Assembly (NCBI GenBank): GCA_017473085.1
Contig: JAFUNF010000006.1
Location: 298,908-362,907 of the forward strand
Direction: 5' to 3'
Source of the DNA: Clostridia bacterium
Lineage (GTDB): Bacteria; Bacillota; Clostridia; Oscillospirales; CAG-272
Length of the DNA: 64,000 bases
Part shown: piece after piece, positions 7,920 through 15,825 of the stretch
How the letters are laid out: each line of letters opens with the position of its first letter
Numbering within the stretch: position 1 is the first letter of the stretch
The notes under the pieces: model-generated
The model's input: only the letters and a program-made list of their open reading frames with translations
Databases searched by the model: none
What the model was told of the DNA's origin: nothing
Translations under genes and position numbers: made by a program

Positions 7920-8640
7920 TTAACCTTTTTTCCCATCATCAAATTCTTGATCTTCTTGAGATGAATTGATACCTTCATTAAATTGAGATTGATCTTTCGG
8001 CTTATCCTTTTGAGTGTTGGCTCCGCCCCACTCGTCTTTATATTCAAACCAATTTTTTGAAAACTCTTCCTCAAGCTTGTTTTGCCAATTTTCTACATCA
8101 TGCTCAATTTCGCTTTTAATCGTTTCCTTAAATTGCTCTACCCGATCATTTCGCTTATCTTCTAAAGGCTTATCCAATTCTTTGAGCTCATTATTTTTTT
8201 CATTAAATCCATCAATATATGGTAGCAGTGCTTCTTCTAATGCAGAAATAGATATATACATCCCTGCATCGATTTTCTTTAAGTCCTCAGAAATACTCAA
8301 AATTTCATTTAGTTGCTCTTCAATATTCTCGTCAGAAGTCTCTATCTTAGACTGGATAATTTCAATGCTATTCAAATATTCTGAATAATTATCATCAAGG
8401 CTAACAATATCCTTTAATGATTCAGCAAACAACTTAAGCTGAGCTTCCAATTCATCTGTTTTTACCTTTGCATCTTCCTTTATCTTTTCAAGAGTATTGC
8501 TTTTTTCGGTCTTTTCTAAATCATATATTCCAAAATAAAGCTCTCTTATAGAAACATTTGAATATTCATCCTCGCTAAGCTGACCACCCTTTGAAATATA
8601 ATCCTTGATTAAAGCTAACTTTTGACCATCTACACCGTAT
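7920..8640 (-). pseudogene. C-terminal part of a frameshifted RsgI-like anti-sigma gene
   Basis: The reading frame that ends at 7920 is open upstream past 8640 with no credible start: no ATG with a ribosome-binding site precedes it. Its first residues read KYGVDGQKLALIKDYISKGG, then QLSEDEYSNVSIRELYFGI, which is the usual continuation of RsgI-type sensor domains (YGI.pGK..LI..l....vs..el). The upstream frame (8630-9280) stops just where this one takes over. Adding one A to the AAAA run at 8640-8643 joins both into one protein of about 454 residues. The remainder is a charged coiled-coil region ending in a low-complexity tail. It is either a real frameshift, a sequence error in the homopolymer, or less likely recoding. 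Confidence 0.75.
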
Positions 8641-9280
8641 TTTCAGCCTCTTTATTCAATTCGGGGTTCTCAACACCAGTAATGACAACTCCAAGAATTT
8701 TTCTACTTGAAAACTCTTTCGTAAATGCACCCTTTATTATCTCGGTCATTTTTTCATTTTTTTCACCATTTACAGTCACAGCAGTTGTCATAACTGCATT
8801 ATCTGCTCTTTCAGTTGAAATATAACCAAGCTCTAAACAATTATCAATTATGGTTGTTACCACTTGTTCATAAGGCTTTCCTGTAAGCTCAACACCATAC
8901 AGAAGCACCTCGGCATCCTCATTAAGTGGACTAACTGAAGTTACCATTCCATCCTCATCGTAAGATATCTCTATCGAAGGGTTAATGTCTATGATAAAGT
9001 GTCCACCATTTATAAAAGGATCCTCTTCCTTGTTCATAAGCTTCAACGATACTATTGAAATCAATGCAACAATTAAAATTAGTACAACAGAAAGAATTAC
9101 ACTTTTTTTTGCTGTAAAGCCTGAACTGTATTCTTCACTTCCGTATCCGCTTGCAAGAGCGGTTTTTTTTATTTTTACTCCGTTATTAGTGGATATACCA
9201 CACTCTATCGCAACCCTTGAAAAATCAGGTGTTGCGATATTGTTTATTTCATTTTTTATCTTTTTTTCTATCTTCTTCAT
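8630..9280 (-). CDS. RsgI-like transmembrane anti-sigma factor, N-terminal part before the frameshift
   Basis: These 216 residues have a cytosolic N-terminus of about 58 residues that would bind the sigma factor, one transmembrane helix (about 60-80) and an extracellular RsgI domain starting with FIIDINPSIEISYD (Asn100-Pro101). In RsgI proteins this Asn-Pro bond is the site of autoproteolysis that starts release of the sigma factor. The frame ends ...KEAENTV at a stop that truncates the domain. The ATG is six bases after the sigma gene stop and uses the GGAGGG inside that gene's end, so the two are translationally linked. As sequenced, the sensor lacks its C-terminal half. Confidence 0.8.
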   Translation of the reverse strand: MKKIEKKIKNEINNIATPDFSRVAIECGISTNNGVKIKKTALASGYGSEEYSSGFTAKKSVILSVVLILIVALISIVSLKLMNKEEDPFINGGHFIIDINPSIEISYDEDGMVTSVSPLNEDAEVLLYGVELTGKPYEQVVTTIIDNCLELGYISTERADNAVMTTAVTVNGEKNEKMTEIIKGAFTKEFSSRKILGVVITGVENPELNKEAENTV

Positions 9281-9285
9281 AAACC

Positions 9286-9798
9286 TTATCCCTCCACCTG
9301 TTTTTTTAGTATTTTTATTGCTTCGCTATATCTCCATGCAACAGTGCCTCTCGGTATGCCTAGATGCTCTGCAATTTCTCTTTCCTTTAAACCAGAATTT
9401 TTCAAAAGAACGATTTCCCTGTCCTGCTGACAGAGCTTTTCTATTGCAAACTTCAACATAACTTTGGTTTCGGTATCAGTGTCGCCACTTTCTGAATTAA
9501 CAAATTTAGGATCTTCGGAAAAATCAACTGAGATTTCTCGTTTTTGCTTCTGTAAGTAATTTATTGATTTGTTTTTTGCTATTTTCAAAATCCATGACTT
9601 GTAGCCATTTCCCCTAAAATCCTTTGTGTTCTTCCAAACGGATATAAAGGTTTCCTGGGAGAGATCGTTTGCCGTAGCTTCAATTTTTAATATGCTGAAG
9701 CATACAGAAAACACGAGCTTATACAACTTAATATAAAGCTTCTCAAAGGCCTTTTCGTCGCCTTGAGCTATACTTTTTGCCAAGCTATCAAAGTTCAT
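9286..9798 (-). CDS. ECF-type RNA polymerase sigma factor
   Basis: A 170-residue sigma-70 family protein. Region 2 is recognisable in FEKLYIKLYKLVFSVCFSIL and NDLSQETFISVWKNTKDF (about 20-60); region 4 is the helix-turn-helix LKEREIAEHLGIPRGTVAWR (about 138-157). It lacks regions 1 and 3, as ECF factors do. It is cotranscribed with the membrane RsgI-like protein that follows, the usual sigma/anti-sigma pair. It probably controls an envelope or extracellular-polysaccharide response, by analogy with RsgI systems; no target promoter could be assigned. Confidence 0.9.
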   Translation of the reverse strand: MNFDSLAKSIAQGDEKAFEKLYIKLYKLVFSVCFSILKIEATANDLSQETFISVWKNTKDFRGNGYKSWILKIAKNKSINYLQKQKREISVDFSEDPKFVNSESGDTDTETKVMLKFAIEKLCQQDREIVLLKNSGLKEREIAEHLGIPRGTVAWRYSEAIKILKKQVEG

Positions 9799-9822
9799 TT
9801 TTCTCTCCCATTTACCGTTTAA

Positions 9823-9862
9823 TTAATGATTATATTATAGCATTAATCATTAACAATCTCAA
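9823..9862 (-). promoter_or_regulatory. Sigma gene promoter inside a perfect inverted repeat
   Basis: On the minus strand TTGAGA (9857-9862) and TATAAT (9834-9839) are 17 bp apart. A perfect 10-bp inverted repeat, TTAATGATTA (9823-9832) and TAATCATTAA (9844-9853), brackets the -10 box with an 11-base centre. It has no T tract, so an operator is more likely than a terminator. Confidence 0.7.
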
Positions 9863-9866
9863 GATA

Positions 9867-11135
9867 TTATCTTTGATTTTTCTTTTCTTCCTTAATTCTG
9901 TCAAATTCCTTCTTTGCATCGTCGATTTGCTCTTGGAATTCCTTTTCTACCTGTTCTTCAAGCTCTTCAAACTCGGACTCAAATACATCAATTAAGCCCT
10001 GCTTAATTTCTGATATATCAAGATCTTCCTTAAATTCATCGACTTCCTTTTCATGTTGCTTAACTATATCCTTAAGCTCTTCAAGCTTTGATACATCAAC
10101 ATTTTCGCCTATAACACCCTTAATTTCTTCAAGCTCTTCTTCGGAAAACTCATACTTATCGTGATCGTATTTTTCAATGATCGCTTTGAGTTGGTCCTTG
10201 ATTTCAACAAACTCCTCGCCAACTAACTCAGTATCAATATACTTCTCAAGTGCTTGAACGTTCAATTTACCATCAAGAGCAATCTCTTCTATACTTTCGA
10301 TGCCTAAAATACTCATTATTTCTTGTGTGTCTTCCTCTGATAGCTCTATGTTTAGTGCTTTATCTTCAAATTTCTTGAAAATATCTTTAATATCTTCCTT
10401 AGTGTTCCATTTTTCTAAGTACTCATCGCCATACATCTCGGCTACGCGTCTCTTAGCTTCCTTTTTGAGCTCTCCAAAGCGCTCTTCCATTTCTTTTCTA
10501 AGCTCTTCACCAATTTGTGCAGCCTCTGTGTTTAACGTTTCCTTAAGCATTTTAGATAGCTCTTCTATGCTCATTTCAACGCCTATTTCATAAGTCATTT
10601 CTGGATCATGCTCCATTATAGACTCAATAAGACGTAATTTTGCAGGTGTAAGCTTCTCGTAAATCTCAGGATCTTCTTCCTTGAGCTTTTTAACTATTCT
10701 TTCATCATAGCTTCTTGGATCCTTATTTACAATTGCTTTTTCACTTCCTAACTTTGCGCCCTTTTCAGCGAACTCTTCAATGATAGATACTAATTCATCT
10801 GTGTCCGCAGTAACGGTAAGCTTAACGTTTTGATTTTCTTCTGTTAAATAGCCAAGCTCCTCACACAAGGAAACTATTTTTTTAGTAGCCTCCTCTACGC
10901 TCATGCCCTCAATTTCTTCTCCGCTCAATAGTACAAGTGCATCATCGTTTGCACCATAGGCCTCTACGACGGTGTTACCATCTACTATTAATTCTACGGA
11001 AGGGTTAACGTCAATTGTAACATAAGAATAACCCTCAACCTCTGTCTCCTGTGTTAAATCCATACAGGATGCAAATGGAATTGTTAGACAGAATACTAAC
11101 AATAGTGCCAATAGCTTAAAATAAGATTTTTTCAT
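9867..11135 (-). CDS. Lipoprotein with RsgI-type extracellular domain and long coiled coil
   Basis: A 422-residue exported protein: signal peptide with lipobox (FASC, Cys24), then YVTIDVNPSVELIVDGN (Asn44-Pro45), the same autoproteolysis-type segment as in the adjacent anti-sigma, then AYGANDDALVLLSGEEIEGM. From about residue 130 it is very rich in Glu and Lys with heptad-like patterning, a long helical rod. It has no transmembrane or cytosolic anti-sigma part. It lies directly upstream of the sigma gene on the same strand. It may be a soluble or anchored co-sensor; the function is inferred only from the shared domain and position. Confidence 0.75.
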   Translation of the reverse strand: MKKSYFKLLALLLVFCLTIPFASCMDLTQETEVEGYSYVTIDVNPSVELIVDGNTVVEAYGANDDALVLLSGEEIEGMSVEEATKKIVSLCEELGYLTEENQNVKLTVTADTDELVSIIEEFAEKGAKLGSEKAIVNKDPRSYDERIVKKLKEEDPEIYEKLTPAKLRLIESIMEHDPEMTYEIGVEMSIEELSKMLKETLNTEAAQIGEELRKEMEERFGELKKEAKRRVAEMYGDEYLEKWNTKEDIKDIFKKFEDKALNIELSEEDTQEIMSILGIESIEEIALDGKLNVQALEKYIDTELVGEEFVEIKDQLKAIIEKYDHDKYEFSEEELEEIKGVIGENVDVSKLEELKDIVKQHEKEVDEFKEDLDISEIKQGLIDVFESEFEELEEQVEKEFQEQIDDAKKEFDRIKEEKKNQR

Positions 11136-11241
11136 AACTTTTACCTCTTTCTGAAGCTTGGGCTCTTGTCCCTCTTCACTAATGTAGACAATTTAAAAGA
11201 CTATTTTGTTGGAAATTTTTTCATTTTTTTGTTTTTTATAC

Positions 11242-11270
11242 TTGTTGAAGAATTATATATATGGTAAAAT
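11242..11270 (+). promoter_or_regulatory. Promoter for the glycosidase-like / ADP-ribosylglycohydrolase pair
   Basis: TTGTTG (11242-11247), 17-bp spacer, TAAAAT (11265-11270), then AAGGAG at 11281-11286 before the ATG at 11295. The divergent lipoprotein gene shares this 150-base region. Confidence 0.6.
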
Positions 11271-11294
11271 GATATAGAAAAAGGAGTGATTATA

Positions 11295-12314
11295 ATGATT
11301 ATTGCTGAAAATGCTTTTTACCTGTTTGGTATGGGTCATCGTGAAAAATACCTTTATAAATGTGGGAGCTTAATTCGTATTGCCGATAATTCTGTAATTC
11401 ATAAGTGGGCCGTTATGAAGGAAAGCTTCATATATGACGAATACACCATTATTTTAACCCTAACTAATGGTCAAATTGTAAAGCTATACGAAAATGAAAT
11501 AGGCTTTTACATAAATGATGTATGCTTAGCCACAGGTAAATTAAATTTACCCAGCTTTGAGGAATACAAATACCCAAAGCAACTTCGAATTTTACATCAC
11601 GAGGTATTGATTAGCTTCCTTGATAATATACCTGTGCCAAATTTTTATGTCTACAATACAGCATGGTATCGTGATGGTGCTATGATGGCATTAGTACTTG
11701 AAAAGACAGGAAATATTCATTTGCTACAAGATTGGGCGCTATCCATAACTCAACTATATGACAGAAACAACAAAGGAAATTGTGAGCCTGACAATTTAGG
11801 ACAGCTTGCGTTTGTTCTTTCGTTTTTTGTGGATAAAAGCTATCCCTTGATACAAGACATTATTGCCGAAGCTAAAAGAATAATGAAAAACGGACTTTTA
11901 ACTGGCATGACTGACTACAATCATCACGAAATATATTCTACCTTATGGTTAAGGCTTGCTCTTGAAAGGCTTGGTATTTCAACGGATTTCATAAAAATTC
12001 CAGAGGAATTTGATAGCTATGCACGTATGTTCTGGATGGACAAAAGGGATATTGAGACTAAAACCCCCTTCTCCAACGAATACGATTATAGATATCCTTA
12101 TCTTTGGTGGGCAGTTAAGCACTTCGAAAATGAAGAGATTGATGATAGCTTTCTTGAAATTCGTTATCCAATGAGCTGGGAAAGCTACGCAAGTGAAGCA
12201 AAATACGAAAAAATTGCACCACTATCTAAAAACTATGCCGATAATTCGTTCAGTGCCCCACACTCATGGCACGCTTCAGAAATGTTTATGTATTTAATAG
12301 AAAAGAGGAAATAA
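11295..12314 (+). CDS. Six-hairpin glycosidase-like protein of unknown function
   Basis: A 339-residue cytosolic protein. After a beta-rich N-terminal 90 residues comes NTAWYRDGAMMALVLEKTGN (about 112-131), a pattern seen in (alpha/alpha)6-barrel sugar-active enzymes where the acidic residue after the aromatic contacts sugar. Helical repeats follow, with many exposed Trp, Tyr and His. I did not recognise a named family. The upstream in-frame GTG at 11286 overlaps the AAGGAG, so ATG 11295 is chosen. The stop is two bases before the next ATG, so it is tightly coupled to an ADP-ribosylglycohydrolase. Confidence 0.6.
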   Translation: MIIAENAFYLFGMGHREKYLYKCGSLIRIADNSVIHKWAVMKESFIYDEYTIILTLTNGQIVKLYENEIGFYINDVCLATGKLNLPSFEEYKYPKQLRILHHEVLISFLDNIPVPNFYVYNTAWYRDGAMMALVLEKTGNIHLLQDWALSITQLYDRNNKGNCEPDNLGQLAFVLSFFVDKSYPLIQDIIAEAKRIMKNGLLTGMTDYNHHEIYSTLWLRLALERLGISTDFIKIPEEFDSYARMFWMDKRDIETKTPFSNEYDYRYPYLWWAVKHFENEEIDDSFLEIRYPMSWESYASEAKYEKIAPLSKNYADNSFSAPHSWHASEMFMYLIEKRK

Positions 12315-12316
12315 AA

Positions 12317-13696
12317 ATGCCAGGATATGCTAATTTTAAAACACTGTATAAAGAAGAATATAATTGTCTTAAGGATGAGGGATATAATGTAGAAAAATAT
12401 GTTCAACCAAGCCCTGATGCTGAGGATTTCTTGCCCTTTCCAAACGAGGTTGATAGCTATAACGAGGGCGAGGACAAGGAGTTTTGGAAAAAGGCTTACT
12501 ATAATTTAATCAAGGTAAGAGAGTTTCCTTTAGTCGATGGTTATCCTTATGTTGAACCAAACGACTTTGATGAAATTATGAATGAGGCTGATGCTATGCC
12601 AGAATTAGCTCCACTTTCCGATGAGGAATACATAGAAAGATTAAATGGTGCTTTTTTAGGACGATGTGCAGCCGTTATTCTCGGTAAGCCTCTTGAAATG
12701 GGTATGACAAAAAAAGATATTAAGGAATATCTCGAAAGTGTAGGCGAATATCCTCTTAACGATTATGTTTCTGCATACTCTGAAAAGTTAAACAAACGCT
12801 TGCGTGAGGATTGCATTTATTCTACTAAGGGAAATGTTAAATTTGCTCAACCTGATGATGATATTAACTATACTCTTTTGGCTCTTCGTTTAGCTGAGGT
12901 TCATCCAAACGGCTTTACAAGTGCTGACATTGGCTGGAACTGGTTAAATAACATTTCTTACCATTGGTGTTGGTGTGCCTCCAGACAAGCGTACTACAAT
13001 ATGGTTTGCCTTGACGATACTAAGGATATTGACAAACAAATTGCTGAAATACCTTACAAATTGAACCCTTGGCGTGAATGCATTGATGGTCAAATTCGTA
13101 CAGATTTATGGGGTTATATACACCCTGCTGATATAAAATCTGCTTGTAAGGATGCCCATCGTGATTGTGCATTTAGTCTTACCAAAAACGGAATATACGG
13201 AGGAATGTTTGTAGCAGGTGCGATTGCAGGTGCGATGTCAAAGAATCCTACCGTTGACACAATTATTAAATCCGGTCTTGCATCCATTCCAAAGAAATCT
13301 CGCTTATATGAAACTGTAACAGACGTATGTGCTTGGTGGAATGAAAGCAAAAATTGGGAGACTGTTTGTGATAAGATTTACGAAAAATATGGTCATCTTC
13401 CCTTCGCTGCAACTCTTAACAATATGGCTATTGTTACGCTTGGAATTGTAGCAGGCGAGCTTGATTATACTAAGAGTATTACAATTGCGACCATGTGTGG
13501 AATTGATACAGACTGCAACTCGGGTACTGTAGGTAGCATAGTTGGTGCAGCAGTTGGAATCAATAACGTGCCTAAGCGTTGGTACGAGCCATTAAACGAT
13601 ACAATCAAAAGCACAGTTGCTGCCTTTGGTGATTGCAAAATTTCCGAGATTATTAGAAGAATCGCAAGTCTAAAAAGGCGTAATTATCACTGTTAA
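12317..13696 (+). CDS. ADP-ribosylglycohydrolase family protein
   Basis: A 459-residue cytosolic protein. Family motifs are present: NGAFLGRCAAVILGKPLEMG (about 114-133), PDDDINYTLLALRLAEV (about 190, metal-binding acidic cluster) and MCGIDTDCNSGTVGSIVGA (about 394-412, the second Asp pair binding the di-magnesium centre). Family members cleave ADP-ribose from proteins or small molecules, but many gut-bacterial members lie beside sugar genes and their substrates are unknown. The in-frame start at 12266 lies inside the upstream gene; ATG 12317 follows AGAGGAAATAAAA and is preferred. Coupling to a glycosidase-like partner suggests an N- or O-glycoside of ribose as substrate; that is inference. 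Confidence 0.85.
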   Translation: MPGYANFKTLYKEEYNCLKDEGYNVEKYVQPSPDAEDFLPFPNEVDSYNEGEDKEFWKKAYYNLIKVREFPLVDGYPYVEPNDFDEIMNEADAMPELAPLSDEEYIERLNGAFLGRCAAVILGKPLEMGMTKKDIKEYLESVGEYPLNDYVSAYSEKLNKRLREDCIYSTKGNVKFAQPDDDINYTLLALRLAEVHPNGFTSADIGWNWLNNISYHWCWCASRQAYYNMVCLDDTKDIDKQIAEIPYKLNPWRECIDGQIRTDLWGYIHPADIKSACKDAHRDCAFSLTKNGIYGGMFVAGAIAGAMSKNPTVDTIIKSGLASIPKKSRLYETVTDVCAWWNESKNWETVCDKIYEKYGHLPFAATLNNMAIVTLGIVAGELDYTKSITIATMCGIDTDCNSGTVGSIVGAAVGINNVPKRWYEPLNDTIKSTVAAFGDCKISEIIRRIASLKRRNYHC

Positions 13697-13721
13697 ATTA
13701 AATATTCTCACGCTTATACTA

Positions 13722-13752
13722 TTGACATTGACCTAACGTCAAGTGATATAAT
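13722..13752 (+). promoter_or_regulatory. MerR-type promoter with 19-bp spacer and operator
   Basis: TTGACA (13722-13727) and TATAAT (13747-13752) are 19 bp apart, the overlong spacing that MerR proteins correct by DNA distortion. The spacer holds the inverted repeat TTGAC-CTAAC-GTCAA (13728-13742). It precedes the merR-family gene, so autoregulation is expected. Confidence 0.88.
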
Positions 13753-13774
13753 ACGATCAAGAGGTGGTGAGATA

Positions 13775-14479
13775 ATGAATAATGAAAAGCTTACAGATAT
13801 AAATGAGGTATGTCGTATGCTCGGTTGTACCTCACGCACGCTACGCTTTTATGAAGAAAAAGGGATTATAAAAAGCACTAAGGTTTTATTTAAAAATCGC
13901 AGACAATACACTAACGAGCAGATAAATGAAATAAAAGAAGTGTTAGTTTTACGTTCGCTCGGTTTACCAATTGCAAAAATAAAAGCGCTTAAATCAAATA
14001 ATCAATCTTTGGTTGATGCCATAGTCGAAAAAAAGGCTGAGATTATTGCAACGATTAGAGATAAAAGCAAGGTGTACAATTTACTTGACGAAGCTTTTGC
14101 TACACTCAAAGGTGGTGGCAATATATTTGAGCATAAAGAAAATACACCGATTATATCTGATCAAAGAAGATTAGATATCATTGAATCTTTAACAAAATAC
14201 TTTTTGAATGGATTTTACGATTGGTTGTACGATTATTTTTCAGATATGTTAAAAGAAAATTTGTCACTAAGTATGTTTAAAAAAGTCGTTGCTGAAACTC
14301 TTTCTCCAATAGGTAACTTTATAGAAATAGAAAAGATAACACGTGATGAATCCTTAAACAACGTCTATTATAGTTATTTAAAATATGAAAAGTTGGGGCT
14401 TTACATAAAATTCGTTTTTGCTAAAGAAAAACTAAACGGTATTTGGCTGAATTATTACCACACAGGGAGAGGAAAATGA
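13775..14479 (+). CDS. MerR-family transcriptional regulator
   Basis: A 234-residue regulator. The N-terminal winged helix is clear: DINEVCRMLGCTSRTLRFYE, then EKGIIKSTK, YTNEQINEIKEVLVLRSLG, with the dimerising helix to about residue 105. The C-terminal 125 residues form an effector domain I do not recognise; it has no conserved metal-binding Cys pair. It sits behind a 19-bp-spacer promoter with an operator and overlaps the next gene by four bases (ATGA), so it probably controls itself and the zinc-ribbon membrane protein in response to an unknown ligand. Confidence 0.88.
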   Translation: MNNEKLTDINEVCRMLGCTSRTLRFYEEKGIIKSTKVLFKNRRQYTNEQINEIKEVLVLRSLGLPIAKIKALKSNNQSLVDAIVEKKAEIIATIRDKSKVYNLLDEAFATLKGGGNIFEHKENTPIISDQRRLDIIESLTKYFLNGFYDWLYDYFSDMLKENLSLSMFKKVVAETLSPIGNFIEIEKITRDESLNNVYYSYLKYEKLGLYIKFVFAKEKLNGIWLNYYHTGRGK

Positions 14480-14793
14480 AACGAACAACATTATTTTTTA
14501 CTATATTGTCTGCTCTTACCCTAACCTCTTGTGATGTGCATTTTGGTAATATACACTATGACGTACCTTGGTGGGTAATTGCAATACCAACAGGCATAAT
14601 TTTGTTTGCTGTATATATCATAGGCGGTATAATTCTATCAAAAAATGAATATGTTTGTCCTCATTGCAATAAAACATTTTCACCTAAATGGTGGAAAGCA
14701 GCATATTCAATCCATTTAAATAGCGATAGAGTTTTAAAATGTCCACATTGTAAAAAAAGAAGTCTTTGTAAAATTAAACGAGTTATAAAATAA
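14476..14793 (+). CDS. Small membrane protein with C-terminal zinc ribbon
   Basis: A 105-residue protein. The N-terminus is a signal-like hydrophobic segment with a possible lipobox (LTSC, about residue 19), followed by a strong transmembrane helix (about 34-56) and a zinc ribbon, CPHCNKTFSPKWW then CPHCKKRSLC. If the first segment is a lipidated signal the ribbon would be cytosolic. ATG 14476 overlaps the merR stop as ATGA, indicating translational coupling; the earlier in-frame start lies inside merR. No function is known. Confidence 0.7.
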   Translation: MKRTTLFFTILSALTLTSCDVHFGNIHYDVPWWVIAIPTGIILFAVYIIGGIILSKNEYVCPHCNKTFSPKWWKAAYSIHLNSDRVLKCPHCKKRSLCKIKRVIK

Positions 14794-14831
14794 TTTTTAA
14801 ACTACAAATTTTGTCCATAGCAATTACAACG

Positions 14832-14869
14832 AAAAGGAACAGTCAAATCGTTTGACTGTTCCTTTTTTT
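14832..14869 (+). terminator. Intrinsic terminator after the MerR operon
   Basis: AAAAGGAACAGTCAAA, TCG loop, TTTGACTGTTCCTTTTTTT: a near-perfect hairpin with a seven-T tail; also usable by the convergent Nudix gene. Confidence 0.9.
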
Positions 14870-14881
14870 GTTGTGTATGTT

Positions 14882-15736
14882 TTATTGCTTTTTTCTTAAT
14901 AAAATCGCTTGTTCAATTGCCCAATTTTGCATTTGAGGATGCATATTGCCCTTAGCCTTATCAATATCCAACCATACAAAAACGTGATCACTCTCAACAG
15001 GCTCTTGAATTTTTTTAATTATTGTTCCAAAATAGTAGTGCTGTATTGGGTGGAAATACCCTAAGCTTGAATGATATGTAAACGTTTCTGCCGTGCAAAT
15101 CTTTTCACATACCTGTACACTGTATCCAGTTTCCTCAAGGCATTCTCTTTTGATGCACTCCTCGTGTTCTTCGTTTCCATCAATTCCACCACCTAACAAA
15201 AAATACCCCCTTGGTGTTTTAACTACTCCAATCTTTTCGTTATTAAATGGAATTATATATGCTCCCTCGCGGTCCATATATTTTACATTTTCCTTTATTC
15301 CAAAGATCTTATGCTCATACAAAAATCTATTGACAAGTGCCTTTTGAATAACAGGATACGTCCAATTCTCCTTTGGTAAGCTATCAAACAAAAATATCCT
15401 TTCCATTTCGCTGTGTAACTCCTTTTCAAATTCTGTTACGTTAGCATAAAAAAGCATACCAAAGGTTTCTTCCTTGCCTTCAATTATTCCGTCCGTGCCA
15501 GTTACAGAATATGGACATATGGGGACAAGCTCATACTTAATAGCTCCCGTTTCCTCGTATAACTCACGTCTTGCTGTCTCTTCTATTGTTTCCCCCACTT
15601 CTCTATGTCCACCAGGAATTTCGTATGTACTTCTTTCCTTATGCTTGCAAAAGATCCACTTTCCTTCACTTTTAGCTACTATAACTGCAAATTTCAAAAG
15701 CTCGTCATTTGTTTTATCATAAAATCTTACAATCAT
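14882..15736 (-). CDS. Tandem Nudix hydrolase (two complete Nudix domains)
   Basis: A 284-residue cytosolic protein with two full Nudix boxes: GGHREVGETIEETARRELYE-EETG type at about residues 43-65, and GGIDGNEEHEECIKRECLEE then TGY at about 187-210. Each has the G-x5-E-x7-RE-x2-EE-x-G arrangement that binds Mg and cleaves nucleoside-diphosphate-X bonds, so both sites look active. Two-domain fusions are uncommon. ATG 15736 follows GAAAAGGGTG; the in-frame TTG upstream overlaps that site and is rejected. It has its own promoter. Substrate unknown. Confidence 0.85.
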   Translation of the reverse strand: MIVRFYDKTNDELLKFAVIVAKSEGKWIFCKHKERSTYEIPGGHREVGETIEETARRELYEETGAIKYELVPICPYSVTGTDGIIEGKEETFGMLFYANVTEFEKELHSEMERIFLFDSLPKENWTYPVIQKALVNRFLYEHKIFGIKENVKYMDREGAYIIPFNNEKIGVVKTPRGYFLLGGGIDGNEEHEECIKRECLEETGYSVQVCEKICTAETFTYHSSLGYFHPIQHYYFGTIIKKIQEPVESDHVFVWLDIDKAKGNMHPQMQNWAIEQAILLRKKQ

Positions 15737-15765
15737 TTTTACACCCTTTTCCAATTTATAAGTTT

Positions 15766-15794
15766 ATTATAGCACCTAAGTGTATATCTTTCAA
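15766..15794 (-). promoter_or_regulatory. Promoter for the tandem Nudix gene
   Basis: On the minus strand TTGAAA (15789-15794), 17-bp spacer, TATAAT (15766-15771). Confidence 0.75.
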
Positions 15795-15797
15795 CAT

Positions 15798-15822
15798 AAA
15801 AAGGAGTCAACGACTCCTTTTT
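15798..15822 (-). terminator. Terminator of the maltose PTS operon
   Basis: AAAAAGGAGTC, AAC loop, GACTCCTTTTT: a perfect 11-bp stem with a T tract just after the malQ stop codon. Confidence 0.9.
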
Positions 15823-15825
15823 GCT

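Noticed and set aside
8636-8650. Programmed -1 frameshift in the RsgI-like gene
   Set aside because: GCTGAAAATACGG is not a canonical slippery heptamer and I see no strong downstream stem; mutation or sequence error is simpler.
8985-9461. 158-residue plus-strand reading frame over the sigma/anti-sigma genes
   Set aside because: It is antisense to two well-supported genes, has no ribosome-binding site and its composition mirrors the opposite strand.
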